Shown piece by piece: positions 12,462 through 23,064 of a DNA stretch of 64,000 nt (its first letter is position 1; each line of letters starts with the position of its first letter). The stretch covers positions 248,001-312,000 of the forward strand of contig CM074700.1 in NCBI GenBank assembly GCA_037367355.1. The letters are read 5' to 3'. This stretch comes from Neoscytalidium dimidiatum. Taxonomy: Eukaryota; Ascomycota; Dothideomycetes; Botryosphaeriales; Botryosphaeriaceae. The translations under genes were made by a program, and so were the position numbers. The notes under the pieces are model-generated. The model was given only the letters and a program-made list of their open reading frames with translations, was not told the origin of the DNA and made no database searches.

Positions 12462-14003
12462 TCAGAAATGTCCAAAAGATGCAGACTCGACGTTGAAGTC
12501 CTTGATGAACTGATCAAATGCTGGCCAGTCTCCCGCGAACGGGGACCCCTCATTAATGAGGCTGAGATCGGGACCTGCACCAAGGTCAGCCCGTATGTCT
12601 CATCATTTGCTCGAATGGATACAGGTTACCGGAAAGAAGATCCAATTGAGCGCTGACGTCAGGGATACTCATGTTCTTCTGATCAGAACTGAGTCTGGCT
12701 TGTACTCGAGTTGTCTCATTCTGAGGCGAGATTCCATCACAGAGATTGGTAAGTTGGTTAATCATGGTTGCGAGTTGATGCTGAATATCGATTACGACGA
12801 CCTCATTCTGAGTGGTGACTTTAATATCTTCGGAATGGATGCTGTTCTGGAGAATTTCGCTCAGATCGATCAAGGCTTTGCGGTGCTGCATGGCTTTGTC
12901 GATCTCGTCATGGTCTTGAGCATTTCTGGCGGTACCATGCGCAGCCCTCAGTGTGGCCACTTGGGGCTCAGAAGAGTACCAGCCGATATGGAGATAGTCT
13001 CAAGAAATCTCAGTGGGATGTTCACATGGCCGTAATTCAAGGAACCTACAAGGATTTTCCGGAACGGGCGTATCGGGAAACTACGCCATGAACAGTGCCT
13101 TCCACATCTTCTCTTGGCCCGAACTTTTGAGAATTCCTTCGTGCTCACAAGATTTGGTGACTTCATAAGACGTAACGTCCCGCGAGGTTAAGATGAAGCG
13201 GCGACAGCGGCCGCATTTTTCAATCGGGCGCTTGTGTCGGTCTCGGACGCCTACCACGCGATCAGCGTCTCTTTGAAAGTATAGAAGTATGGCCCGTACC
13301 TCACGACTGTCATTGACTTGGAGCCGCGGCCCTTATACGAGCACTTTCGATCAGATGTCTGCTTATCGACAGCTGAAGCTTTGGAGATAGGACAAGCGAG
13401 CAAAGGCCGTTCTCCATCGCGAGTGGAGATAAGCTGCCTACCATCTCGAATCGTGGATTCTGGTTCAGACTGCTAGCCTCTGGTCAGTGCTCAGATTGTT
13501 GCCAGCCTATGGGTTTGTTGATAGTTCCGTTTGCCATCCGCGGGTGGCTGTTCAGTCGATATGACCTTTACTACAGGTCGCTCGATAGAAAGGCGATTAC
13601 GGTTCCGTGTGGTCTCAAGTTTTCAACAAATGGCCACTATCAATCTCATATAGCCTACTAGTGCTTTTGAATTTCCTTAGAACAGTACATCTCGGCGTGT
13701 GTACAATCTACTGAGCCGGAAGCTTCCTTTCTGTAGCCAGTGGATTTTGCAGACTTTTCGACCATTATCACGTATTATGTAGGCCTTCATTCTCCGCACG
13801 GGCTTTATCAGGGCTATTCTGATCAGATACGTCAGGCACAGCTTTCTTTGTAGCCAAATGGGAAAAGCAGAGTCGACAGAAAGACATTCTGCATACCTGA
13901 AAAGTCTAAGGGCAGTCAGTTCAATCCTTTGAAGTCCCACATTACGGCGTTTAAGACGAAATCTTACGGAATGGCTCTGTTCGAGCTGCTCAAGAAGCTC
14001 CAT
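12462..14003 (-). pseudogene. Decayed multi-exon gene, family not recognised
   Basis: Reading the minus strand from ATG at 14003, a protein-like frame can be followed for about 480 codons through several in-frame stops and two apparent frameshifts. A phase-0 intron (GTAAGA at 13967 to TTAG at 13906) follows the first 12 codons. Stops stand at 13491-13493, 13473-13475, 13081-13083 and 13000-13002. Frameshifts are needed near 13610-13625 and at 13253. The best stretch (12999-12630) has 123 open codons with no ATG at its head. It continues in frame across a clean 55-bp intron (GTAACC..GTGCAG, 12575-12629) to a stop at 12462. A KCGRC motif and a hydrophilic helical segment are visible. Fewer stops than chance, together with in-frame splice sites, suggest a dead gene. 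A chance frame or an assembly error cannot be excluded. Confidence 0.42.
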
Positions 14004-14634
14004 TTGACAATTGCAAAAAGGTGAGGAAGTGGAGGCGGGTTGTCCAAACTCAATGTGTAATCATCTTGCCTAATAATTCTCGAGAACATGTGGAAGATGG
14101 AAGAGTATTGTGAATAGAGAATTTTCGAGGCTAGAAGCTGCGCTTATCCTCTTAGAAAGTTGCGCAGCCAGACCGCGCACTTACGCACTTCCGCATTTGA
14201 TTATGCTCACCTACCCCACAGCTACGTGGCACCCACCAAGAGCGGAAGTCTGCACATGCAACACACAGCCATTAATTGTCGGGAAAAACACATTGCCCCA
14301 GTGAGGCCTCTTAAATCTTGCGCAAGGCTGGCTGGGATTGCAGCCCCCCTTACACCAGACAGCATTCAGAGGCGCTCAGCATCGAAATCCGACCAAACTT
14401 CCCACTTTCGCAGCGACTAACGAGTAGTTGAGCAATGCATCTACAAAATTTCCTTAGTCCAAAATGTTACAATGACCAAGAGATACCCGAACCCTCGGAA
14501 CGCCAAAGATTCTCGTGCGTCTCATTATCACATTCGCAAGCTATCTGCCTGCTCATCAGAAATCTGTACTGTAACACAGTTGCCGTAGAATCCCGACTAC
14601 ACACGTCTTTCTGCCCCTTACCAAACGCCTTCGA
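14004..14634. other. Spacer between the decayed gene and the GFA gene
   Basis: Only short ORFs are present (86 codons or fewer within the spacer). It should hold the GFA-gene 3' UTR on the minus strand. I see nothing else in it. Confidence 0.5.
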
Positions 14635-15325
14635 TCATTCCTTGATCTCCTTTTTCTGGAACGTGCCTGCAATCGCCTCACGTCAGCCGCCATCTCTGCC
14701 ATCACAGCCTCTCCAAGCCCGCAGGGAAAGGAAACGTCGCCCTACCAGGCACCTCCGGCATCCAGCTCGCCCGACTCTTGCAAAAGAACTCTCCCTTCGG
14801 CGGCAGCGCCTCCGGATCGTCCAGACTGCCAACGCAGATATACCTAAAGTGAGGTTTGGCCGGCTCCTAAGGCAACCTATAAGTATACATCTTACCGGAA
14901 AGCGGAGGGGAGGGCGCGACACGTACGCCATACTCGAGAATGAAGCTCCCGCACGTATCGCAGAACTCCCGATACAGCACGGTGCCGGACCCGTTGTCTG
15001 CGGCGTGCTCCTTCGGAGTGCCTTGCGTGTACTTGAAGGAGTCCTTGGGAATTTTGGCAGTGAGCCCGTAGTTTGTGCCGAAGGCTTTCTGTATTGAGAT
15101 TTTAATACGGCAAAGACCTGTCTTATCCTGCAGCATGGTTTCTCGACTGGCACAGGTGTGGGAGGTCTTCTCCAAGCAGATAGTTGAAGGATAGTGAATC
15201 TGTGTTAGGGCATCTCGTACCTTGCAATTCCGACAATGACACAACGAAGTCCGCGCGTCGTCTGCAGACCTGAGGTTGATTTCGTATTGCAGCGCGCGAC
15301 AGTAACAGCTACCGGCGAGCTTCAT
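14635..15325 (-). CDS. GFA/CENP-V domain protein (glutathione-dependent formaldehyde-activating-like)
   Basis: Minus-strand exons are 15325-15221, 15088-14927, 14866-14746 and 14666-14635, giving 139 residues. All three introns have GT..AG ends, and the second and third were placed by continuity of the family motif. Zinc-binding cysteines of the GFA fold are visible: CYC near residue 7, CHCRNC at residues 29-34, and FCDTCGS near residue 78. Then come the conserved fungal segments GSLDDPEALPPKGEFF and ASWMPEVPG. The family adopts a beta-tent fold that binds zinc. Its founding member was described as glutathione-formaldehyde binding, but most fungal copies have no proven substrate. The short last exon of 32 bases supplies the final KKEIKE. 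The family is firm; the reaction is unknown. Confidence 0.88.
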
Positions 15326-15965
15326 CCTGCGAGGAGCAGCTCTGTAATATGTTGAGAAAAGGGAGATGAAGCCTGCTGAGGCTGGGTGCGTGCACAGGCT
15401 AATAGGAGGGGCAGACGAACGGTTCTGGGTGGCATTAAGTTCCCCAACAAGGAAAGAAAAATAAAATGGAGTCTAGAGCAGTTTTTGAGGAGGAAGAGAA
15501 CCGGAATGGAGCATCTGAAGCATGTGGTGATATTGACGTCAGAGCATGCAGTGGCCATCCTCGGAAGGGATCGGCAAAAGTGCGGAAGAAGTTATGAACC
15601 TATACAATGCTGTTTCCAGGAATAGCGAGGTATCAACGAGTGCGCTGGGGCCTCGTAGATATTTCTCTGTTTTAGTGCCAAACAATTCATCCTCAATGGA
15701 GTTCAGGAGTACAGAAACCTAGTTGCCTTCACTATAGGCAAGGCTTTTTTTATGCTTTGCGAGCATTCATGTCGTCTGGACTGTTGAAGACTCGGGAGAA
15801 GGGTATCTATTCATACCGCTTAGAAGAGGAGAATCCATTCCCTAGGGTTACAGTAAAGAAGTCCTCAAGATTATTTGCGCCGTAACTCACACTACCATGC
15901 CGTCATTCCTTACGAACCTGCCGATTCTTTTCTTTTCTCTTTTTGCTTCCTCTTCCTACACAACC
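15326..15965. other. Spacer between the GFA gene and PHB1
   Basis: Upstream sequence of the GFA gene and 3' flank of PHB1, both on the minus strand. Pyrimidine-rich sequence lies next to the PHB1 stop. No ORF with a recognisable product was seen. Confidence 0.6.
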
Positions 15966-16900
15966 TCATGACCTCAGGCCGAGCAGGAAGTTGCCGCCCT
16001 GTCCATCTCCGCCGTTCTTGCCGCCACCCGGCAGGTACGTGACCTGCGGGTTCTGAGCAAGCATCTGGGCGATCTCCTTCTGAGTCTCGATTCTCCGAAT
16101 CTGGATGAGACCATCACCGGACTTCGCGACCGCCTTGCTGATGGTGTCGGCAGCTTCGGCCTCACCTTCCGCACGGATGACGTTGGCTTGGCGCTCCTGC
16201 TCGGCCTTCTCGACGATGAAGCGGGCGCGCTCGGCTTCCTGCTGAGCGATCTGCTTCTCTTCGACAGCCTTGGTGAACTCCTTGCCGAAGGTCATGTGGG
16301 TGATGGAGACGTCTTCAAGGGCGATGTTGAACTCCTGCGCACGCTTGAGCAGCTCGGTACGGATGCGATTCGAAACGGCCTCGCGCTGGGTGATCAGCTC
16401 GGCGGCGTCGAACTGGGCGACTATGGCCTTAAGGACTTCGTTGCCGATAGATGGTAGGACACGCTCGTCGTAATCAGTGCCAAGGTTCTGCGGTGATTCG
16501 TCAGTCAGCAACCAGTCGACGATGAGAGCTCTTGCTGGCGGCGCCAATTGAGCCCCGAAATCTTGGATGATTAGCGTACCTGGTAGATACGAGGCAGCAT
16601 CTTGACCTCTGGGCGGTGCAGGACTCTGAGGGTCAGGCTGACCATCTGGAGATCCTTGCTGCCGGTGGTGGTGGAGATGTTGCGCGGCTTGGTGCGGACA
16701 TCGTAGATGATGGCGCGCTGCAGCCAGGGAACCAAGAAGTGGGTGCCCTCATTAACGACGTTCTCGCGCACTCCCGACAGACGGTCGAAGATGACGGCGC
16801 GGGTGCCACCCTTCACATCGTACATGGCAGCCTGGGCGACGGATGCGCCGACGGCGAGCGGGACGGCCCACTTGTAGATGGCTTGGAGAGCGTTGGCCAT
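15966..16900 (-). CDS. PHB1: Prohibitin-1
   Basis: Prohibitin-1 pairs with Phb2 in a ring in the mitochondrial inner membrane that stabilises new respiratory-chain subunits and modulates the m-AAA protease. Minus-strand exons are 16900-16580 and 16487-15966 (intron GTACGC..CCGCAG), giving 280 residues, the normal length. A hydrophobic N-terminal anchor (residues 8-28) is followed by the SPFH/PHB domain from about residue 25, with [18 protein letters not shown] and [10 protein letters not shown]. The coiled-coil region is [17 protein letters not shown], and the Gly-rich tail ends [10 protein letters not shown]. The start is the ATG giving [11 protein letters not shown]. The gene is head to head with QCR8, another inner-membrane protein, with 342 bp between the two ATGs. 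Confidence 0.97.
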
Positions 16901-17242
16901 GGCGGAAGAAGAGGCAAGGAGCTGCGGCGGGAGGCAATTGAGGTGTGCGGGGCGGCGGGACAACCGGGGCTGTTGGAGTTGAGGGCAGACAGAGCTCGCG
17001 TCAGTTCAGTCGGTCGAAGCTTCGACGGCGGGACTGGCGTTGTCGATAGCACTTTTCGGGCATCGGGCGGGCGCACGTGACGCCAAGAGCCGATTGGTTC
17101 ATCGCGGCTGCCATTCGTTCCTTCGGCCGGCGAACATCGCAGCCAACATCTCAAACGCCTCATCACCACCTCATCCACCCGCACCTCGCTCCGCATACTC
17201 GCGCTCCATCTCTCAACTCTTCCGCTTTGACACATCGACACA
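16901..17242. promoter_or_regulatory. Shared divergent promoter region of PHB1 and QCR8
   Basis: Only 342 bp separate the start codons of two divergently transcribed mitochondrial inner-membrane genes, so both promoters and 5' UTRs must lie here. The region is GC-rich on the PHB1 side and CT-rich in the last 100 bp before QCR8. No obvious TATA box is present. CGATTGG (a CCAAT box on the minus strand) occurs at 17090-17096, a fitting site for the HAP complex that controls respiratory genes. Confidence 0.6.
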
Positions 17243-17861
17243 ATGGGTGGCGGCGGTGAAAAGTTGCCTGGCCAGTACGTCCTCCCATGCGCCCTACGCC
17301 CGCTTCGAAACTTCCTTTCCCCCAGACCTCCGTCCGCCGGCGCGCCCGCAACCCCATTTCCACGTTCCAATTGCTGACTCAATGCTCTTCCCACAGGTAC
17401 ATGGGCTGGTGGGGAAGCCTCGGTATGCATCGCCCTGTCCCCTCGATGAATATCGATAATGCCTCGCCGCATGCAAATCCTCGGGCCATCATCGCCGGCC
17501 ATTCCAACAGCATTATACTTACCGTGGTGCGCAGGCTCCCCGCCACAGAAGGGTGTCATCTCGTACGGTCTGTCCCAGAACCGTCAGAAGCCCCTCGGCG
17601 GCGCTTTCCACAACGCCATCTTCAACACCTTCCGTCGCACCAGGCAACAGATCCTCTTCTGGGCCCCTCCGCTCATCGCCGGTTACTCGATTATGCAGTG
17701 GGCCATTGAGAAGTGCGTATACCAAGGAAATCAGTTGGCGAGATGTTCAATGTCGCCGTGGTGGCATAAGATGAATGGACTGGGCTGACGAATTGGGAAA
17801 CTATAGGAACGAGTTCTATAACTCCAAGGAGGGTCGCGCCCTGTTTGCCGAGGAGGAGTAA
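17243..17861 (+). CDS. QCR8: Cytochrome b-c1 complex subunit 8
   Basis: This is a small inner-membrane subunit of ubiquinol-cytochrome c reductase that contacts cytochrome b. Exons are 17243-17274, 17397-17422, 17535-17712 and 17807-17861, 291 coding bases for 96 residues. The introns are 122, 112 and 94 bp, so more than half of the locus is intron. Family marks are the Gly-rich start MGGGGEKLPGQYMGWWG, the KGVISYGLSQNRQKPL segment, the hydrophobic segment ILFWAPPLIAGYSIMQWA and the acidic end EGRALFAEEE. The second exon is only 26 bases, so automatic prediction could miss it. The gene shares its upstream region with PHB1. Confidence 0.95.
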
Positions 17862-18613
17862 CTTTTTTTTCCCCTTTCAGCCGAGAGTCACGGATTAGAT
17901 GGGTAAAGTTGACAGATGATGGGCAGCAAGAGCTGTGTGTATAGTACGGAGAGGTTGGTAATAGACTTGTAACCAACTTTTTCAAGAGACTTAACGACTG
18001 CCAAATTCCTTTTGTTAGTCTTGATCACAGCCAATAGCTTCACAACCTCGCGCGAGTGCCCTTTGAAATTATAATCTGCTCACAGCTCATAGGTTAATTC
18101 TGCCTTTCGTCCGAGAAATAGACTTATTTCCACAGCCGGGATTTAACCCTACTGCTAGTCCTGTCCTTCGTTCTGAAGGTCACAACTCTCCCGACTTGTT
18201 CACCATGTTTTTCATGCCTTGGCTTTCAATTTTGGATCACCTCTCATATGCATGATCCTTTGCACCTGAGGGCAGTTAAGAAAAGAAAAATTCAAGTCAC
18301 ATCAGCGGGCACAGCGAGTTTAGTAAGAGTTGATGCATTAGAGTCTTCTCAACTTCGTAACGAGCGGACGGCCCCAATCAAAGCGCCAATGAATTAATGG
18401 CCTGCAGGCACGATTAAAGCAAAAAGCCGAGAAGACAATTCAGATGACAGGAGAAAAAGAAAACGAGCAAGGAATGGAGCATCCCAAGCTTCTAGTCAAC
18501 CTCCCCCTTTTTTCCTCGTCCCTCCCACATTACATCCGCGTTCCCGGAAAGCATCCGAAGACGGCCAAGAAGCGGAGCCGTTTGCCGCCGTTGGTGGCGC
18601 AGGGAGGAGTTAT
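17862..18613. other. Spacer between QCR8 and the hydrophobin-like gene
   Basis: The 3' flanks of two convergent genes meet here. Sequence is of mixed composition with short T and A runs, and no ORF has a recognisable product. Confidence 0.6.
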
Positions 18614-19428
18614 CTACAAGAGGTCGAGCAGCGATCCGCAGCTCTGCACGTTGATCAGGCTGCTGCCGGCGTCCTGGTCGCAGCAGTTGATGTTCTGTTC
18701 GGGGCTGCAGGCCTGGCTCAGCGCCTGCAAGCCCAAGTTGAGGCCGAGGAGGCCGTGGGCTGTTTATTTCATTCACGTGCACACATCCGTCAGCCACCGC
18801 GCTTTCCTCGATTCAAAAAAGCAATCATCAAGAACAAAAAAAATAAGGAAAATGGGGGAAATCCAGAAAAAAAAAAAGGGACTCACCAACGGGCTGAGGC
18901 ACTATGCTGCAGAGCAGGGTGTCCGTACAGCACGCCGCCGCCTTGTTGTTCGAGCATATCTGCGGGCCCGGCTGCGGGCCCCAGTTGGGCGGGTTCCAGT
19001 TGGGCGGCGGGCCCCACGGGACGGACGGGTTCCAACCGCACGATCCGTCCTTGCAGGGCTCCGGGTCCGCTTCAGCGTCGGCCTCGGCCGCGGCGGAGCG
19101 CTTCTGCTTGTAGGACGGGTAGATGGGTCCTGGGGGAGGAGAAGGAGGAACTCCGTGGTCGTACTTCGGGGTGCTGTAGAGGACGTCCCAGTTGAAGTTG
19201 TCGGGAGGGTGCCAGGGATGGATTTGTTTCCAGCCGTCGCCGTCGACTGGGAAAGGGTCGACGTACTTGTCGGTGTCGACCGGGACCTTGTGTGGGGTTA
19301 TGTCAGTCGTGATATGGTGAGAAACGGGAGATATAGGGGGGCGTGTTGGGACAAACCGCGTCGGTGAGGTAGGCCAGGAGCATGGTCGCCAGGAGGTAAG
19401 TGGCGGAAGCGGGAGTGAGGGACTTCAT
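18614..19428 (-). CDS. Secreted hydrophobin-like cysteine-rich protein
   Basis: Minus-strand exons are 19428-19357, 19286-18887 and 18759-18614, giving 205 residues. The first intron (GTTTGT..ACAAG) follows a signal-peptide-like start (MKSLTPASATYLLATMLLAYLTDA). A Pro/Trp-rich section of about 110 residues follows, including a CKDGSC pair and NWNPPNWGP-type repeats. The C-terminal part carries eight cysteines in the hydrophobin order C-CC-C-C-CC-C, with spacings 7, 5, 24, 7 and 13. The two halves lie in exons 2 and 3 and join only when the GTGAGT..AACAG intron is removed. Hydrophobins are amphipathic coat proteins of spores and hyphae. The C3-C4 spacing of 5 is shorter than in class I or class II, so this is either a divergent member or another eight-cysteine secreted family. 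A KQKR site before SAAAEADAEAD suggests Kex2 processing. Confidence 0.75.
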
Positions 19429-19627
19429 TTTCGCAGCTGGGGCTGGATGATGGGGTCGCGGTGTGCAAAGAGCGTGGGAAGAGCGGGGTTGGAAGGACAG
19501 GCCGATGGGCTTGTACTGAGGGGTTTGAGGGAGCTGCGAAAGCTGAAGAGCTGAGAGGAGGTGAGGAAAGAACTGTGGGAGCTGATGTTGCTGCTGAGTC
19601 TCCTCCTGGCCGTGGACATGCTCTGTC

Positions 19628-19633
19628 TTTATA
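19628..19633 (-). promoter_or_regulatory. TATA box of the hydrophobin-like gene
   Basis: TATAAA on the minus strand (within TGTATAAAGAC) lies about 200 bp upstream of the start codon at 19428. This is typical of highly expressed secreted-protein genes. Confidence 0.55.
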
Positions 19634-22369
19634 CATCTCTGGAGACTGGGTCTCGTCGAGGCAAAGAAAGCTGGAGCATCGCGAACGGACCTTCACGGAG
19701 GTCCAAGAGCAGGCCGATGTCAAGGTTGACCCATCTGTGTTCGAAGGTTTACGCTTTCTCGCCTCCCTCGCGCCGGGAGTTGGTGGTATGTAGGGAGTTC
19801 CTATGGGCCTAAGCTAGCGGAGCTGGAAGCATGAAGCTCCACTTCGGTCTCCTTAGCTGTAGGCTGTGGTCACTGAGCAGTACAGCCGTGGGGTAGCAAG
19901 TGGAATGCTGTGAATTGGATTAAGCTATGTGTGCAAGCGTCCGTTCATCGAACCATTAGCCCAGTTAATTCTAAGCCAAAGACCCAAGGTCGTGGCTCCA
20001 GTAGCGGCTATTGGAGCCCGGCGCTCTCAAGGTTGCTTCCTGGACACGAGCCCGCGGACTCGTTGCTCACTCAGCCCTGCCAGAGTTAAGGGTTCGAGCA
20101 CGGGTACCATAGTCAGCAGACAAGCACTGCGCTCTGGTGCGGGGCAGGTTCTTTCGCGCATTGCGCAGTAATAATTCGATAAACCAAAAACAAAGTTGTC
20201 AGCTTGACGGCGCCCGTGCGAGCTGGCGTCTTGTCAGCGGCGTCTCCTCAGCGGTGGACTCCGCGTGCCGGGCTCATCAAAAGTTTAGCGCGCTTTAATT
20301 GCGGGTGCCCAGCTGCCCCATTACTGAAGTCGGCTTAGGTGTAGAAGGTTTTAAGGTTTAGAGAGAGTGTGACAAGGCGAACGCCTTTTTGCTGGTATCT
20401 TGCCGGAATAGGTAGTGGATGGACGTTGGACGTGCCGGTTAAGGTTTGGCGTGGCAGAGATGTTCCCTGTCCACCATCAAGGAACGTTCAACTTCGCAAA
20501 AAGGGGTATAGAGAAACGCGCTCTGTCCTCTGCTAGCTGATCGCATCCCGATCTGCGCTGCAATGCCACACGCTATTGACGGTAGTGGTCAAAAGGTGCC
20601 TCAGTGTTCACGTATCTCTGGAGGAACAGATCCGGAGGCGCCCGGATCTGCGCTCTGCCCTGCGCCAGATCACGGCACTTGTCCACAATGTGGACTAGTG
20701 TAATGTGCGTGGTCCAGCAAGCATCCTTCCTACAGAACTCCGCTCTCTACGATTGAATGAGACATCGTTATGATCAATTAGCGTGAATCATTTTTCTCCG
20801 TCAAGAGTATGTTGATGGTCCAGAAGCTCTGTGTGCTGCTCTTGGGCCAATTTTTCGGCATAACAGTCGTGCCAATTCTATCAGTTCGTAGGGCTCACTT
20901 ATGCTCCGATCTGCGGACCGGAAGCCAGGCTTAAGGTTTTGCGGGGTTCTGGGCTGTGTCAGCCATGCGCTGGCCGCGGAGCCAGAGAAACACAGCGTTT
21001 ATTTGCGCACGGGCAGATGTTGATTCGAGTCTCAGTCATTATGATGTCTCCCCTAGGTCTGATCTCTTCTGTGCCTTCTCTTGTATGGAGGGTTCTTCGA
21101 GAAAACAACCTCTGAGCTGGATCCTCATTTCCATAAAGTTGCAAGCCTGCAAACAATTATGCGGTCAAAAGAAACTCATTCGTATCGACACCTAGCCAAG
21201 GGGACCACAGAAAACTTACACGTTAGCATTTCACAGTCGGTGATGCCAGAGGTTCGTATTCTCAACGATATGTTTGGCAAGAAGCTGCAGTACTTCTTGG
21301 CATGTGATCTTTCAGGTAATGACCGTGCCGATCCTCATCCAGTACAAACAACTGCAAGCACCGCCCAAACAAGGACGGCCGGGTGATCTTCCGATCTCCG
21401 GACATCCGACAGTTCTGAGCAGGTGATCCTATCGATCATTAGAGCACGGTTATGATGGGCCCGTTGCCGTTGGGCCGACCGTTGATGAGCGTGAAGATCA
21501 ATAATAGCGCGTTTTTCACCATCATCTGAAGATTGCCCACTGTGCTTTCTCTTGCAGGTGAACCTCGTATTGTCAAGAGGTGTGAAGCATAGTGGAAGTT
21601 GGAAGATCGTGACAAAACGCGAGTCAACAGTTATGTTCCACATATACGGAGGACAAGAAAAAAAAATCAAAAATGGTACAGCAGACTACCATTGCATGCC
21701 TTAGAAATTTGTCTACATTTAGCAAGTTGGACAAGATTAACTTGGTGACACGGAGAGGCGCACAGCCAGGCTTGGATGTGTTGGCTTTGGGTTGGCCGAA
21801 TTGCAATCCCATCCCGACCCAAGTCCGAGGTGAGAAGTCATGAGGTCATGCCCGCAGGGGATCCCCAGCGCCATGGACTTGGGCATGACCCCCAGAATGG
21901 CGGACATTTGGCGACTTTGAGCTACCAGAGTTCTACTCATGATGGAAATTTTGTGAACAGGGCATCGTTCGAACATCATCTATGCAGTGCCTTTACCGCT
22001 GGACGATGCTCATTTTACATACCTATGTCGAATTCCATCCGCGACATCTTGCCAGGTGCTTCTCTTGTGCAAGCCCTGCACTTCACAACACTCCCCTTGG
22101 AAGAATAAATTAAAACAACGTGTGGCATACCCAAAGACCAGATGACCTTGCGGCACGGTCCGGATCGCAGAACATAAGCTCATCCTACCACCCCAGCCCG
22201 CATCAACAACCAGCGGAACCGTCTTCAACTATCCTGACTCGATAATACCAAAGGGGCAAGTGCGCTCAAATATGCTTCTTCCAATGAGAACCTCCTTCCT
22301 TAGAGACCATCCGCCACGCTGTCCCGCCAACACTACCAAATGGCTAAGCAAATGATCAAGGTCTTGTCC

Positions 22370-22950
22370 GGTCTTACCTTGAGCAAAAGTCTTGACCGGT
22401 GAAAATCCACTGCTTCTTGGGCTCGTGCGCTATCAACGACCCAGGTTCCCCGATTCGCCAGATACCATCCCGCATCGTCGACGCTGAGTCTTCAATGGAG
22501 ACCATGCCTGTCAACATCGAACGTAGCAATCTATTTACCCGGCACATTCCACCTGACAAAACGAGGATGATGCTCTTACACATTCAGCCCGAGAAGAGTG
22601 CCTGGGCAACCAGGTTTTTCAGGCTAAGGCGCAAATACCTGCTCTCCCATTCGTCTTGTATCAGAACATTGCCAAACGCGGAAATTTTGCACTCGTTTCA
22701 TGCCTGCCAACATCGAACGTCGTGATATATTTATCCGGCACTTTCCACTCAGTTCAGCGAGATGGTAATCTCTCCTGCTCCGACAGAGCAAGGAATTTTG
22801 TCTATCAAAGTTTTGGCTCGCCATTACTCCCTACTCCCCAGTTCGGCTGGTATCAAGAATCTCACCAAAGCGGGAATTCCGTTACGCCTCGTATGCCTGT
22901 CAACTTCGAACGTCGTAATGCATTTATCCGGACCGTTTGTCATTCACCGC
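22370..22950. repeat. Three diverged ~195-bp tandem repeat units
   Basis: A block starting ATGCCTGTCAACATCGAACG recurs in diverged form at 22504, 22700 and 22893, that is at intervals of 196 and 193 bases. Each copy continues with a TTTA(C/T)CCGG-like stretch. Upstream parts of the second and third copies also align (GTATCA, CCAAA.CG.GGAA). The copies differ by many single substitutions. I do not recognise the element. Confidence 0.6.
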
Positions 22951-23047
22951 CGAGGGCGATACTTCGAACTTTTTTTTTTTTTTGGATTTTCAAGAATAAA
23001 CACATGGTTGCCCTGAGTCCAGGAGAGACGGCATCCATAGAAGAGGA

Positions 23048-23064
23048 GGGGGGGGGGGGGGGGG
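23048..23064 (+). repeat. 17-base poly-G tract
   Basis: An uninterrupted run of 17 G follows GAGGA. It is prone to sequencing-length error and may form a G-rich structure. No function is visible. Confidence 0.9.

Noticed and set aside
20080..20115. GGTTCGAGC-like tRNA B-box
   Set aside because: No matching T-stem, A-box or acceptor stem could be built around it.
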